A DNA stretch of 64,000 nucleotides from Piscicola geometra. Taxonomy: Eukaryota > Annelida > Clitellata > Hirudinida > Piscicolidae. The DNA is taken from positions 2,835,110 through 2,899,109 of the forward strand of contig OX030962.1 of assembly GCA_943735955.1 (NCBI GenBank), read 5' to 3'. Below, piece by piece: positions 1 through 10,419 of this stretch. Below the pieces are notes generated by a model that did not search any database, was not told the origin of the DNA, and saw nothing but the letters and a program-made list of their open reading frames with translations. The translations under genes were made by a program, and so were the position numbers. How positions within the stretch are numbered: the stretch's first letter is position 1; each line of letters starts with the position of its first letter.

Positions 1-156
1 GATGGGTTAGTTGGCAGGTGAGGTGGTTGGAGTGGTGGTTGTGTGAAGGTAGTGTGGTCGTGACAGACACAAACAAGCACGCACATGGGAATCGCTTTCA
101 TATAACACACAAAGACACTTGAAGACCCAGAAAAAGACACGAACAAAGACAAACAG

Positions 157-332
<176 letters not shown>

Positions 333-3223
333 ATGCGCGTGTGTGTCCTGGATGAGGAGGATGAAGATGCTTTCGTGTTCCGGCATCTTGCGGTACAGCG
401 TGTGCAGACTGAAGCCGTCCCTGTCGCTGCTGTAACAGAGATGCCACGGCATGCCCTCGCCCAGGGCGGGAAGGTTGCAAGCCAGCTGGGGGGAGGAGTT
501 TGGGTGGGGTGAAGGGAGGAGTTTGGGTGGAGTGAAGGGAGGAGTTTGTGTGGGGTGAAGGAAGGAGTTTGGGTGGGGTAAAGGAAGGGATTTGTGTGGG
601 GTGAAGAGAGGAGTTTGGGTGGGGTGGAGGGAAGAGTTTGGGTGGGGTGGGTTGGTCATAAAAGTGGTGTGGATGGGAGAGGTTTGGGTGAGGGGGTGAA
701 GGGGGGGGGGGGAAGAAATTATTATCATCGTCATCGTCCTTATCATCTTAATGATGATCAAAATCTTTATTTTTATTATTATCATCTTCCTCATTCTTCA
801 TTACCCCATCACCATCATCATCATCACCATAATCACCACCATCATAAACACCATCATCATAATCACCATCATCACCATCCTCATCATCATCGTCATCATC
901 ATCATGTAACTGACTGTTTTGAGGTGTGAGGGGGTGAGGATGAGGGAGGGGGTGGAGAGGTCGGGAAGGGGGAGTTGTTGCACCTCCAACACCACCTTCA
1001 AACGCCTGTACTCCTTGGCACTAACCAGCTGTTGTTGTTGTTGTGAGTGTGTGGTTGTTGTGAGTGTGTTGTTGTTGTGGAGATGTTGTGGTTGAGTTAG
1101 AAAAAAATTGTTGTTGTCAGTTTGGTAGTGAAATTTTTGTTTTTGAGTTGGAGGAATAAGTTTGTTTTTGGTGTGTTGCTTGAGGTGAAAATATTGTTGT
1201 TGTTGTTGTGTTGTTGGTGGTGGTATTATTGTTGATGATATTTATAGTGTTATTGTTAGTGAAGTTGTTGTGTTGGTGTTGTAGTTGTTTCTGTCAATGG
1301 CAAGCAGTGGTGAAAAAGTTGAGTTTTGTTCATTCATTTTTTAATGATTGATTGCTTGATTGGATGGTTGATTGATTGATTAATTGCTTGATTGGGTGGT
1401 TGATTAATTGAGTGATGGGTTGATTGGTTGACTAGTTAATTGATTGATTGGTAAGTTAATTGAATAATTAACACCTGCCAGTCCTTTGAGAGTTTCAAAT
1501 TCTTCATCCACCCCCCTTCCCTCCTCTCTCCCTCCTCTAACAATGAAGACACATTACTTCCCGCTTCCACCTGTCGTGTGACGTCATCATGACCTCAACT
1601 TGACCTACAAAGTTGCCTTTGTTATCATTATCAGCATCATTGGCTTATCACCATCTTCATCATCATCAACATAATTTTTATCATCCCCATCATCAGCACC
1701 ACCCCCATCCCCATCTTCATCAACACCATTCCTATCATCATCATCACCACCACCATCATCATCATCGCCATCACCACCACCATCATCACCATCACCACCA
1801 CCACCATCACCACCACCACCATCATCATCACCACCACTATTATCATCATCATCATCGCCATCACCATCATCATCAGCACCTCCACGAAGTAGTACTCATC
1901 GGACTCGGTACCAGCCACCAAGGACGGAGACCACTTCTTGAAGAAGGCGTATAACTGGTCGATCGTTCTGATGATGATGACGGTAGTGATGGTGATGATG
2001 ATGATAGTGGTGGTTGTGATGATGATGGTGGTGGTGATGATGATGACGGTGGTGGTTGTGATGATGATGATGGTGGTGATGATGATGGTGATGATGGTTG
2101 TTATGGCGATGATGGTTGTTATGGCGATGATGGTGATGATGATGATGGTGGTTGTGATGGCGACAATGATAACGATGACGACGACACAAGCACAAAAGCA
2201 ACAACAGCAACAACAGCAGCAGCCACAGCAGCCACGCACCTGTCGCACGCGACGGCGAAGCAGTGCTGTAGCCTCTTGTGCTTTCCGACGTCTTTGAATG
2301 TACGCAGGGCGTCGACATTAGTGTGCACTTTCAGGCAGATGTGCACGGGCGTCGAGGAGTGGTTGTGGTCGTGTGCCTCGTCGTGGTGGCTGGATGTGGC
2401 TGTGGGGTTGGTGGATAGTGGGAGGTGGGTGGGTGGGTGGGTGGTGGGATGATGGAGTATAGGGGGATAGGAGGATTGATGGAGGGGATGTGGATAGTTG
2501 AGAGGGGGTGGTCAGTTAAGGAGAGACTGAGTGGTTGTGAAATGAGGTGATGGGGTGCTTGAATGGCCTTGTGCATGGGTGGGAAGACGGGTGGCTGGAT
2601 AGGTGGGTGGATGCATTTATTAATTTCGAAAATTCTTAAGTATTGATTATATTGAACAAGAATTAAAATTAATGAAGATTTCTTTCCAAAAAAGACTAAT
2701 CTGCTGATTTTAGTTTTTTTGAAATCTTCGTATTTATTTTCTGTCATAGAAAAAGATGCGTCTAATACACGGTGTTCTAAGGTAAACACTTTACTCGCAT
2801 TCTTAAAGGATATCATTATCATTATCTTCATCATCATCATCATCATCACCACCACCCCCATCACCACCATCATCATCATCATCATCAAATTTCAAGTACT
2901 TCTAAATTAAGCGCTACACAAACAAGAACTCACTGCAGACGTCTCCTTTAAGGTTTTTAGTCGCTTCTTCCTCCACGCTATTGGGAAAACCCTGAACAAG
3001 TGATTTGAATTTATATGAATTAATTATTAATTTATTCATAATGAACTCATCTATTAATATTCATTTGTTGCTACTTTATCCAGAGTCTATTTATAATTCA
3101 TTCTATTTATAAAATCTATTTATGAACATTGATTTTAATTTATTTTTAAAAAATTTAATATATATTTTTAATGTAAAAATAAAATATGAGAATATTTCAT
3201 GGCTGATAGAAGCTTAAGAATAG

Positions 3224-3287
<64 letters not shown>

Positions 3288-3390
3288 GATTGAATGAATG
3301 AAAAGGCAGCTAGATAAACATAAGAAAATCAATGGATTAATTACACTTATAAATTAATATTTGCTCAAGTATGTGTTGCTTGTGTGAGTT

Positions 3391-3450
<60 letters not shown>

Positions 3451-5857
3451 TGTGTGCGCCTGTATCTCTGTCTGAGTTTGTTTGTTCATACATGTTTATA
3501 CAAGGGTGTGCAATGCATGTAAGTTTGTGCAGTTAATAATAATAACAATATTAACAACAATAAAAATAACAATAATCATCATAATAATAATATTAATAAA
3601 CACTACACATGATACCTTATTATTGATTCCTTGGCAAACTGTGGTGTTGTGGTAAGACTGGTTTTTGGCAGCCTGGTTATGTTTGTCGTTTTGGTCTTTG
3701 TCATTCTTTCCTTTAATCTTTTCCTCTTCCACATCAACGTCTGCTTGGGCACGGTGTGCGTTGGCCTTTGTGACTTCCGGTTCGACTGCTCTTTGATCAG
3801 TCACGTCGCAACTATTACCAGTACCACCTACTTTGACATCATTACTACCACCACCATCATCGATACCATCACCACCTCCTCCACTACCATCAGCACCACC
3901 ACCTCCATCATCATTAGCTGTTTTAAAAGGCACCGTATTGTTCTGGCTCTTATTACTAACCCCTTCATCATTATCATCACCACCATCAGCATCATCATCA
4001 TCATCATCCCCACCACCACCTGTAGCCCTTTTGCTTTCATCATCATTATCCCGACCGCATTCATCATCATCATCATCATCATTATGACCAACTACTACAT
4101 TGATTCCATTGAAAGAGTTGCCATCATCATCATCCCCACCACCACCTGTAGCCTTTTTGCTTTCATCATCATTATCCCGACCGCATTCATCATCATCATC
4201 ATCATCATTATGACCAACTACTACATTGATTCCATTGAAAGAGTTGCCATCATCATCATCACCACCACCACCACCCTCCACTCCTCTCTTCTTCTCATCC
4301 CCGTCAGGATGGCCACTACTATCAGGATGAACTCTGTTTGGTGTGGACAATATTGAAATTTTACATTATCCGACCCATTAGAAGAAGCGACCCGTTCGAG
4401 AATTCCTACTTTTTGTCTATCCAAAAATTAAGGGTTAGATCCTAGAGAAAATTTTTGGTTAGGATAAGTGAAAGGGATGAATTCTTTTACAAAATAATTT
4501 ATGACTTTGAAGTTTCAATGTGGCAGTTTCATTCTAAGACAGAAGACATCTCCACATGAGTCAGATCATGTACGTTATATTATTATTATTGGTGTTGTTG
4601 TTGTCATTATTGGTGTTATTATGCTTATATATTACATAAGGGTGCATTTAGTTTTACTTTAGTCTCTCATTAACCCATGATTCCAGCGTATAAACATCAT
4701 GATCACCACCATCCCCATCTTCATCATCATCACCACCACCCTTACCACAACTATCATCATCCCCACCATAACCACCACCATCATCATCACCACCATCACC
4801 ATCAATATCATCATCATCACCACCATCATCACCACCACTACCCCTGTCATAACCACCACCATCATCATCATAACCACCACCATCATCATCACCACCACCA
4901 CCCTCATCATCATCCCCATCCTCCTCCCCTCCCACCCACTCATTGATGTCCCTCAAGAGGTCGTCGTTATGGAAGACCGAGATGGAGATGACACTCATTA
5001 CGGAATCGACCAATTGGAAGTCGTCTACGCCCTTCTCCATGACAACCGGGTCATGCGCATCTGGGTCAAACATCACTCCATCCGGTGTGACTAAAAGCAC
5101 GCCTGAAACCCTTAACTGGGTGCGTTGATGGATGGAGTGGTTGATGGATGGATGGGTGAATAGGTTGATGGATGGATGGATGAATGGATAGATGGATGGA
5201 TGGATGGGCTGATGGATGAATGGGCTGATGGATGGATGGGCTGATGAATGGGCAAATGGATGGATGGTATTTTGGCATCTGCACCACTCCAACACCTAAC
5301 TCACATCTCCCAAAATATACACCGCTTTCATCTTCACAAATCTGCAGTGGTGATGAATGTGATGATGATGATGATGATGATGATGAAGAATAATTCATAC
5401 ATATTTATAATCCATTTTGCTCCATACCACCCCAATACTCATGCAATTTCTTTACATCCACCCATCACCCTCACTTCTCACCCTATTATCTCACTCTTCA
5501 CTTCTCCTCTATTTCACTCCCTTCCTCTTCCATCCTCCTCCAACCTATCACTCTCCCTTGCCTCCACCCACTTCCCTTCTCCTCCACCTCCCTTCATTCC
5601 CTATTCCTATTCTCCTTTTCCCTCCCGTCCCCTTTCTTCTCTTCTCCTCATTCTCCCTTACCCTTTCCTTCCACTCTATCCCCTCCCCTCTTTCCACATC
5701 CCTCCTCCCCCCCTCCTCCTTCTTCCCGCCAAAACTCAGCACCTGTGATGGCATTCTTCATCAATCTTCGCCAGTTCATCAATGCTGAGTGGTCTTGGTG
5801 GAAGAACCTCTTGTAGCGTGGTCCTCCTCTGTCTCTCTGCGTGTCCTGGTCTCATCA

Positions 5858-5904
<47 letters not shown>

Positions 5905-5919
5905 ATGTGTGTGTGTGTT

Positions 5920-5992
<73 letters not shown>

Positions 5993-6890
5993 ATGTGTCT
6001 GTGTGTGTTTATGTGTGTGTGTGTATGTGTGTTTATGTGTGCGTGCGTGCGTGCGTGTGTGTGTGTGTGTGTGTGTTTATGTGTATATGTGTGTGTAAGG
6101 CACCCTCACGTTGTCAGTGACGTCTACAGTAGACTTGCGTCGAACGCTGTAGTCGGGAGAGGGTATGTACAACTTCTGTTTAAAAGTGAACTTTTACCAT
6201 TTCACCTTTTATAGTTTAAAAATTTATTGATTTACAGCCATTTACAACTAAACTTCCATTTTCACAGAAAACCTAATAATTAAAATTTAAAACATTACTT
6301 TTATCAATAGCCATTTTAGTTTTTTATTAATAAATATTATTTCCATTATTTTCATATAGATTCTTTTCACACGCACATCCCTACTTGTTCAGGGAAGATG
6401 ATGTCACTCATGAGTTTGTTGGCCTGTTTGATGGCTGTTAGATTGACCTCGTGAAAAGCTGCAATGCTCCTCAGAGTGTCTGAGTCCTTTACCTTGGTGG
6501 TGATAATGATTATGAAGGTGGTGGTGTTTATGGTTACGATTATGAAGTAGTGGTGGTTATGATAATGATTATGAAAGTTTTATTATAAATATGTTGTGAA
6601 GTGAGTTGTTGAAGAAGTTCTGTTGTGGGATTGTTGTTGGTGTGATAGATGGTGATGGTTTGATTGAAGCTAGACTTCTTTGACTGAATATTTTTCATTG
6701 AAAAGAATGTTAAATAGATTTCAAAATTTATTTAAAATTTATACTTTAAATAAGCTTGTAAACATATTTTTATTTTTTAACTGCGATAATTAATAAATGC
6801 ATTTAATAAACAAATACTAACAATATATTCAAAAGTTCCCGGCGGTTGAATTGCCGAAATACTTCTTCTTTTACCGTCCTTAGACGACAT
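333..6890 (-). CDS. OXR1/NCOA7-type LysM-TLDc protein, 3' end outside window
   Basis: TLDc proteins of the OXR1/NCOA7 family protect against oxidative stress and are known to bind the V-ATPase. Thirteen exons are read on the minus strand: 6822-6890, 6385-6492, 6110-6172, 5743-5858, 5305-5341, 4940-5115, 3616-4333, 2934-2991, 2240-2399, 1880-1967, 1475-1501 (weak), 996-1028 and 333-485. Their phases join and the lengths sum to 602 codons. ATG is at 6890. The LysM domain spans exons 1-3 ([19 protein letters not shown], then IIFPEQ). A GRAM-like block follows ([12 protein letters not shown], then [20 protein letters not shown]), as in NCOA7. Exon 7 is acidic and Asp/Gly-rich. Exons 9-10 match the stretch before TLDc ([21 protein letters not shown]). 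Exon 13 opens TLDc ([20 protein letters not shown]). The rest of TLDc lies left of base 1. Family assignment is firm; the 27-bp exon and the extent of exon 7 are less so. Confidence 0.85.
484..720. repeat. G-rich tandem repeat, unit about 23 bp
   Basis: Seven or more degenerate copies of a unit containing GGAGGAGTTTGGGTGGGGTG, followed by a G run at 701-712. It sits just upstream (in transcript sense) of the acceptor of OXR1-like exon 13, so the transcript carries a C-rich tract before that acceptor. Confidence 0.8.
787..905. repeat. (CAT/CAC)n imperfect triplet repeat
   Basis: Imperfect CAT/CAC triplets in an intron of the OXR1-like gene, between exons 12 and 13. Bases 1029-1474, the next intron, hold only GTT-rich and TTGATTGG-rich simple sequence. 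Confidence 0.85.
1630..2165. repeat. Complementary CAT and GAT triplet tracts flanking OXR1-like exon 10
   Basis: Bases 1630-1879 are CAT/CAC triplets and 1968-2165 are GATGATG/GGTGAT triplets. These are reverse complements of each other. The 88-bp exon 1880-1967 lies between them with almost no spacer, so the transcript could fold with the exon in the loop. Confidence 0.8.
2405..3616. repeat. Simple repeats in OXR1-like introns
   Basis: The stretch holds GGGT-rich sequence at 2420-2445, CAT triplets at 2816-2885, a pure (GAT)n run at 3222-3284 and a (GT)n run at 3393-3455. Between them lies AT-rich sequence with no other support for genes except the 58-bp exon 2934-2991. Confidence 0.8.
3616..4333 (-). 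other. Large acidic exon 7 of the OXR1-like gene with a 42-residue tandem duplication
   Basis: The open frame fits between acceptor aacag at 4334-4338 and donor AAG|gtatca at 3616. Its entry phase (1 base) and exit phase (0) fit exons 6 and 8. It would encode 239 residues rich in Asp, Gly and Asn, in the position of the variable acidic linker of OXR1/NCOA7. A 126-bp unit is repeated in tandem (about 3995-4246) and gives two copies of a 42-residue block containing [20 protein letters not shown]. The translated copies differ by one residue (Lys to Arg), so the duplication is recent and in frame. The exon could be alternatively spliced or partly intronic; the evidence is open frame and phase only. 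Confidence 0.5.
4687..4930. repeat. (CAT/CAC)n triplet repeat after OXR1-like exon 6
   Basis: Imperfect CAT/CAC triplets begin about 10 bases past the proposed donor of exon 6 (4940). On the transcribed strand they read GATGATG. Bases 4340-4686 are ordinary AT-rich intron. Confidence 0.85.
5128..5275. repeat. (GATG)n tetranucleotide repeat
   Basis: About 145 bp of GATGGATGGATGGGCTGATG-type repeats in the short intron between OXR1-like exons 5 and 6. Confidence 0.9.
5430..5735. repeat. Pyrimidine-rich (C/T) tract
   Basis: Roughly 300 bp almost entirely C and T on the plus strand, so purine-rich in the OXR1-like transcript. It fills the intron between exons 4 and 5. Confidence 0.8.
5860..6096. 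repeat. (GT)n microsatellite with GTTTAT interruptions
   Basis: About 235 bp of GT dinucleotides broken by GTTTAT and CGTG units. It is an intron of the OXR1-like gene, and the (AC)n on the transcribed strand runs straight into the acceptor acacag at 5859-5864. Confidence 0.95.
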
Positions 6891-7197
6891 TGCTTTCCAA
6901 AGTCCAGTTTCGAGTGTTTTTCAAACTTTCAATTGCTTACACAGCTCTATGGCTGCATGTTTACATGCGAATTTAAATGGAAACTACACTTTTATGACTA
7001 ATAAAAAATAGTAAAAATATGAAAACGTCATTTTTTTTTAAATAAAAAAATTATATTATGTAAAATATTTTTTTAATGTTTAAAGGTTCAAATTTCAAAC
7101 ATATTTCATGCGTTCATACATTTGAGAAACATTATATATTTTTTTGATCTCTGTTTCAATTATATACAATATATATATATATATTTTAATGGTCTGT

Positions 7198-7262
7198 ATT
7201 ATTCACAGCCTGACAGACTGAAGTTGCAAGTCTGACGTCTACCATCTAAGCCATTCCCGATC
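7198..7262 (-). repeat. tRNA-like sequence (SINE head or tRNA pseudogene)
   Basis: On the minus strand the sequence contains an A-box-like TGGCTTAGATGGTAGACG and then an anticodon-arm-like CAGACT...AGTCTG hairpin. The B-box position (GGCTGTGAAT) has lost GGTTCRA. It cannot be a working tRNA; it is more likely a decayed tRNA-derived SINE. It lies between the OXR1-like gene and the next gene. The stretch 6891-7549 holds nothing else that I recognise. Confidence 0.4.
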
Positions 7263-7549
7263 CCCTTATAACACTAAATATCTATAAACTTTTATATAGT
7301 TAAAAAAACTCTTCTTATTTGATCATTTTTGATCTTTAATACCAATTTTCTTGTATCAAGTGACAACACCTTGAGGTTGTTGTATGTGGAAAAACAAATT
7401 TCAATTTTTACGATTTATAAAGAAATATTAAACGTATTTTACTATCACAGAAAATAAGCAAAAGCATAATGAAATTAAAATTCATTTGATTTTCATACTC
7501 CTAAATGGTATTTACTGCTAGACAAACATCCTTAAGTGAGGTTTTTGTT

Positions 7550-10363
7550 TCACTCCATTTCGTCTGTGAGCTCTTGAAGTTTTTTGATGAAATTCTCGAT
7601 TTTTTTAATTTCTCTTTTCGCAACTTTTGACGTGGAAGACACGTGCGATCTCTTCAAATATTCCTTCACTTCTGTCACTTTTTCGTCGATCGCCTTCAGA
7701 AAATATTCGCTATTTTCGATTAGAATATCCTCACTTTTCTGGTCGTTTCCTTCTAATACTTCATCTCGCATCAGAGATCTTTTTCCTTCGCTGCGGTCAC
7801 ATTCTTCCGGGTCCTTCTCTGGCGACATGCTGGGGGCCTGCAGCACGAAGGGTGGACTAGAAGCCCGTCTGGCAGTGGGTGTTCTGTCGTCATGATCGTT
7901 TTGTCGGATCGCTTCGTCAATCTCATCAATCAGGCTTATATTCTTCTCAAAGTCGACCTTCCTATCGTGGTTTTGGAGGGTTTGGCGTTCTTCTGGAAGC
8001 ATTGGGGACTCACTTTTTGAAGTTGTGTGATCTTTTTGCGTCTGCTTCTTCTCGAATGACTCGTATTCCTGGTGGTAGCTCATGGCGGGACTCACCAAGC
8101 GACACTCTTTCTTTACTTTTTCAAATGAGTTTTGTATGTTCTGGTTCTGAGACAAGTTCACACCACTAGTTGCATGATCTTTGCGCTTCTTGCCGCTTGC
8201 TGCATGTTTCAAACTTCGATCTTTTGTAGGTGCTTTCTGCTTATCGTCAACTTCAATGTTTTTCAAACTTTCATTCTTCGTCTCATTTCTTGCCACCTTT
8301 CTCAGACACTCCTCCGAAAGTCGAATAAACTTCTTGCAAGCCTCAGAAGCTTTCTGCCCACGACCCTCTGAACTAGCATGACCACCGTTCTCAATGGGGC
8401 ACCCACCCTCTACCACCCCTGAACTCTTTCTGCCCAACCAGCAAGCCACGTAGTCATTCGTCCCGTCGGGAATGGATGAAGGGGACGTGCTAATCCGTTG
8501 CGAAATGCATTCACCAGAGGTCAGGACGTGGAGCGTCTCACTGGTGAAGGATCCATCGGTCCCGTCTCTCACTTGCCTGTGACGCTGGTGCTTCTTGCCA
8601 TGGCTTCTGACCATTTGCGACTTTTTATCAACCGGAGAATTCTCGTCCATGAAAGTTTTTCCACTCACATCTCTTAGTTTTTTTCGCGTGCTTTTCTCAC
8701 TTGAATTTTCTCGTTCTGAAATCTGGAAAAATTCATGTTCAGGATGGGGGGAACATGAGGGAGCCAGCAGTAAAGGCGCTTTCTTCAGTCGAACAACGCG
8801 ATCCAAGCTTTCGTCATTTTTATGAACAACTTTCAATTTTTCTTTTTCGTAGTTTCTCGGAATTAGCTCTTCAATTACACATTCTCCCGATTCTGGTCGT
8901 TTAAACTCCTCATCGGCAATCGTCAAACCCCTGTTTTCTTTCACTCCCAGCTTCAAATGAGACTTTTTGAGCGATGTTCGAGGCTTGCTTGTTGGCTTCG
9001 TCGCTCTACAATTCGATACTTGAGCGATGGCAATAATTTCTTCCGTGTCGGTCGGACTTGCTTGATGAATGGTCGACAAATGGTTGCAGTTCAAATTCTT
9101 GTCTTCTTCGTTCTCGCTGCAGTCTCCGTAAACGACGCACCTGGTGTTCTAATGCATAAGTTCGAGTTGAATTAGTCAAAATAGTTGAAAAAGTTTAAAA
9201 TATCAAAACTTGTATTAGTGGAAAATTGAAAAATAAAGCCGCAGTTATTACTACGTATTTTTAATACGTTTTTTATCCATTTTACTTTAATCTTTTTATA
9301 TTATGAAAAAAATCTTTGTTTTTAATTTGACCCAACCTGGACTCTGGCAATGAGACGCTCCAGACTGGCTGTCAGCCTGCCATCCTCGTAGACCAGGTCT
9401 TCCAGGAGGTTCCTGTCGCCGCCGCTGCTCTGCCCATCACTTGAGTCCTCGCAGTCTTGGGGGGTAGGGAGGTGAGAGGGAGAGGGGTGGGTGGGTTTGA
9501 ACCGATTATTTAAAATTATCGAAAGGAAATAATTTAACTTGAATAGAGTGTTTAAATTATTTAGATGAAAAACTTTAAAATACACCGATTATTTCTAATT
9601 ATTGAAATGAAAAACTTAAACTTAAACAGATTATTTCAAATGATTTAGACGAAAAACTTAATTAAGTTTTAGATTTGTTTGCATGAAATAATGAGTATTT
9701 AAATTAAGTATGAGAGTTTTTTAAGAAGTTTTTTGTTTAATCGACTAACCATTCGTGCCGTTTGATTTGTTTTCTGACAATTCTTCACTATTAATTTCGA
9801 TCAGCAAGAGTTCAGATTCGTTTGAATCTGAAGACGTCTCATTAAAGGGGCTGGAATTATCTTGGAAAAACACATATAATTGTTATTTTTATATTGTTTT
9901 TATATAAAAAAAAAAAGTATAAACGTTGAATATATAAAGAACAAACTTTCATCCATCTCTTCTCATATCTTAGAAAATGATATTAGGTTATTAAATATTA
10001 ACTTTTTTATTAGTGATTTTTTTGGGTTCTTTTGGGAATAAGTGTGAAAAAAGAAATCTAATAATAAATCAATAAATATATTCAGAATCAGTATAGTGGA
10101 CTCGTTAATGAATATCAAAATGTTTGTTTTTCAAATTGCATTTCATAAGTTTTCATTTTAGAAATGTCGTTGTAAATTTTTGTTTTTGTTTACAAATGCC
10201 TCTTACGAAACATCCAAAGAACTAAATCTTCAATTTAATTTAATTTTATGATTTATAGCGCTTAATTAAAAACTTATTGTAAACGTTTATACCTTGCGGC
10301 TCGGTAGCAGTACGTATTTGTGGAATGTTTGAAGACTTCCTTGAAGTTAAATATTTCTGTCAT
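7550..10363 (-). CDS. Unrecognised 629-codon protein with C-terminal coiled-coil
   Basis: Four minus-strand exons join in phase: 10293-10363 (ATG at 10363), 9750-9850, 9337-9455 and 7550-9148, for 630 codons with stop. The N-terminus reads MTEIFNFKEVFKHSTNTYCY. Exons 2-3 are acidic and Ser/Asn-rich and end with LVYEDGRLTASLERLIARVQ. That stretch loosely resembles the start of RasGEF N-terminal modules, but no RasGEF domain follows. The 533-codon last exon is charged and polar and ends in a Lys/Glu-rich probable coiled coil (KREIKKIENFIKKLQELTDE). No signal peptide or membrane segment is visible. I do not recognise the family. Long ordinary-codon frames with consistent splice phases argue that it is a real gene. 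Confidence 0.7.
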
Positions 10364-10419
10364 CTTTGAGAAGAGCATTTAAAGAAAAGAATCCATCAAA
10401 ACTAAGTTTGAAGATTGTC
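10364..10419. promoter_or_regulatory. 56-bp gap between divergent start codons
   Basis: The minus-strand ATG (10361-10363) and the plus-strand ATG (10420-10422) are separated by 56 bp. If both starts are right, the two genes share a very compact bidirectional promoter or overlapping 5' leaders. No TATA box stands out. Either first exon could instead be internal, with more upstream exons that I cannot see. Confidence 0.35.

Noticed and set aside
7198..7262. Functional tRNA gene
   Set aside because: The B box is degraded and no clean acceptor stem pairs; it is kept only as a tRNA-like relic.
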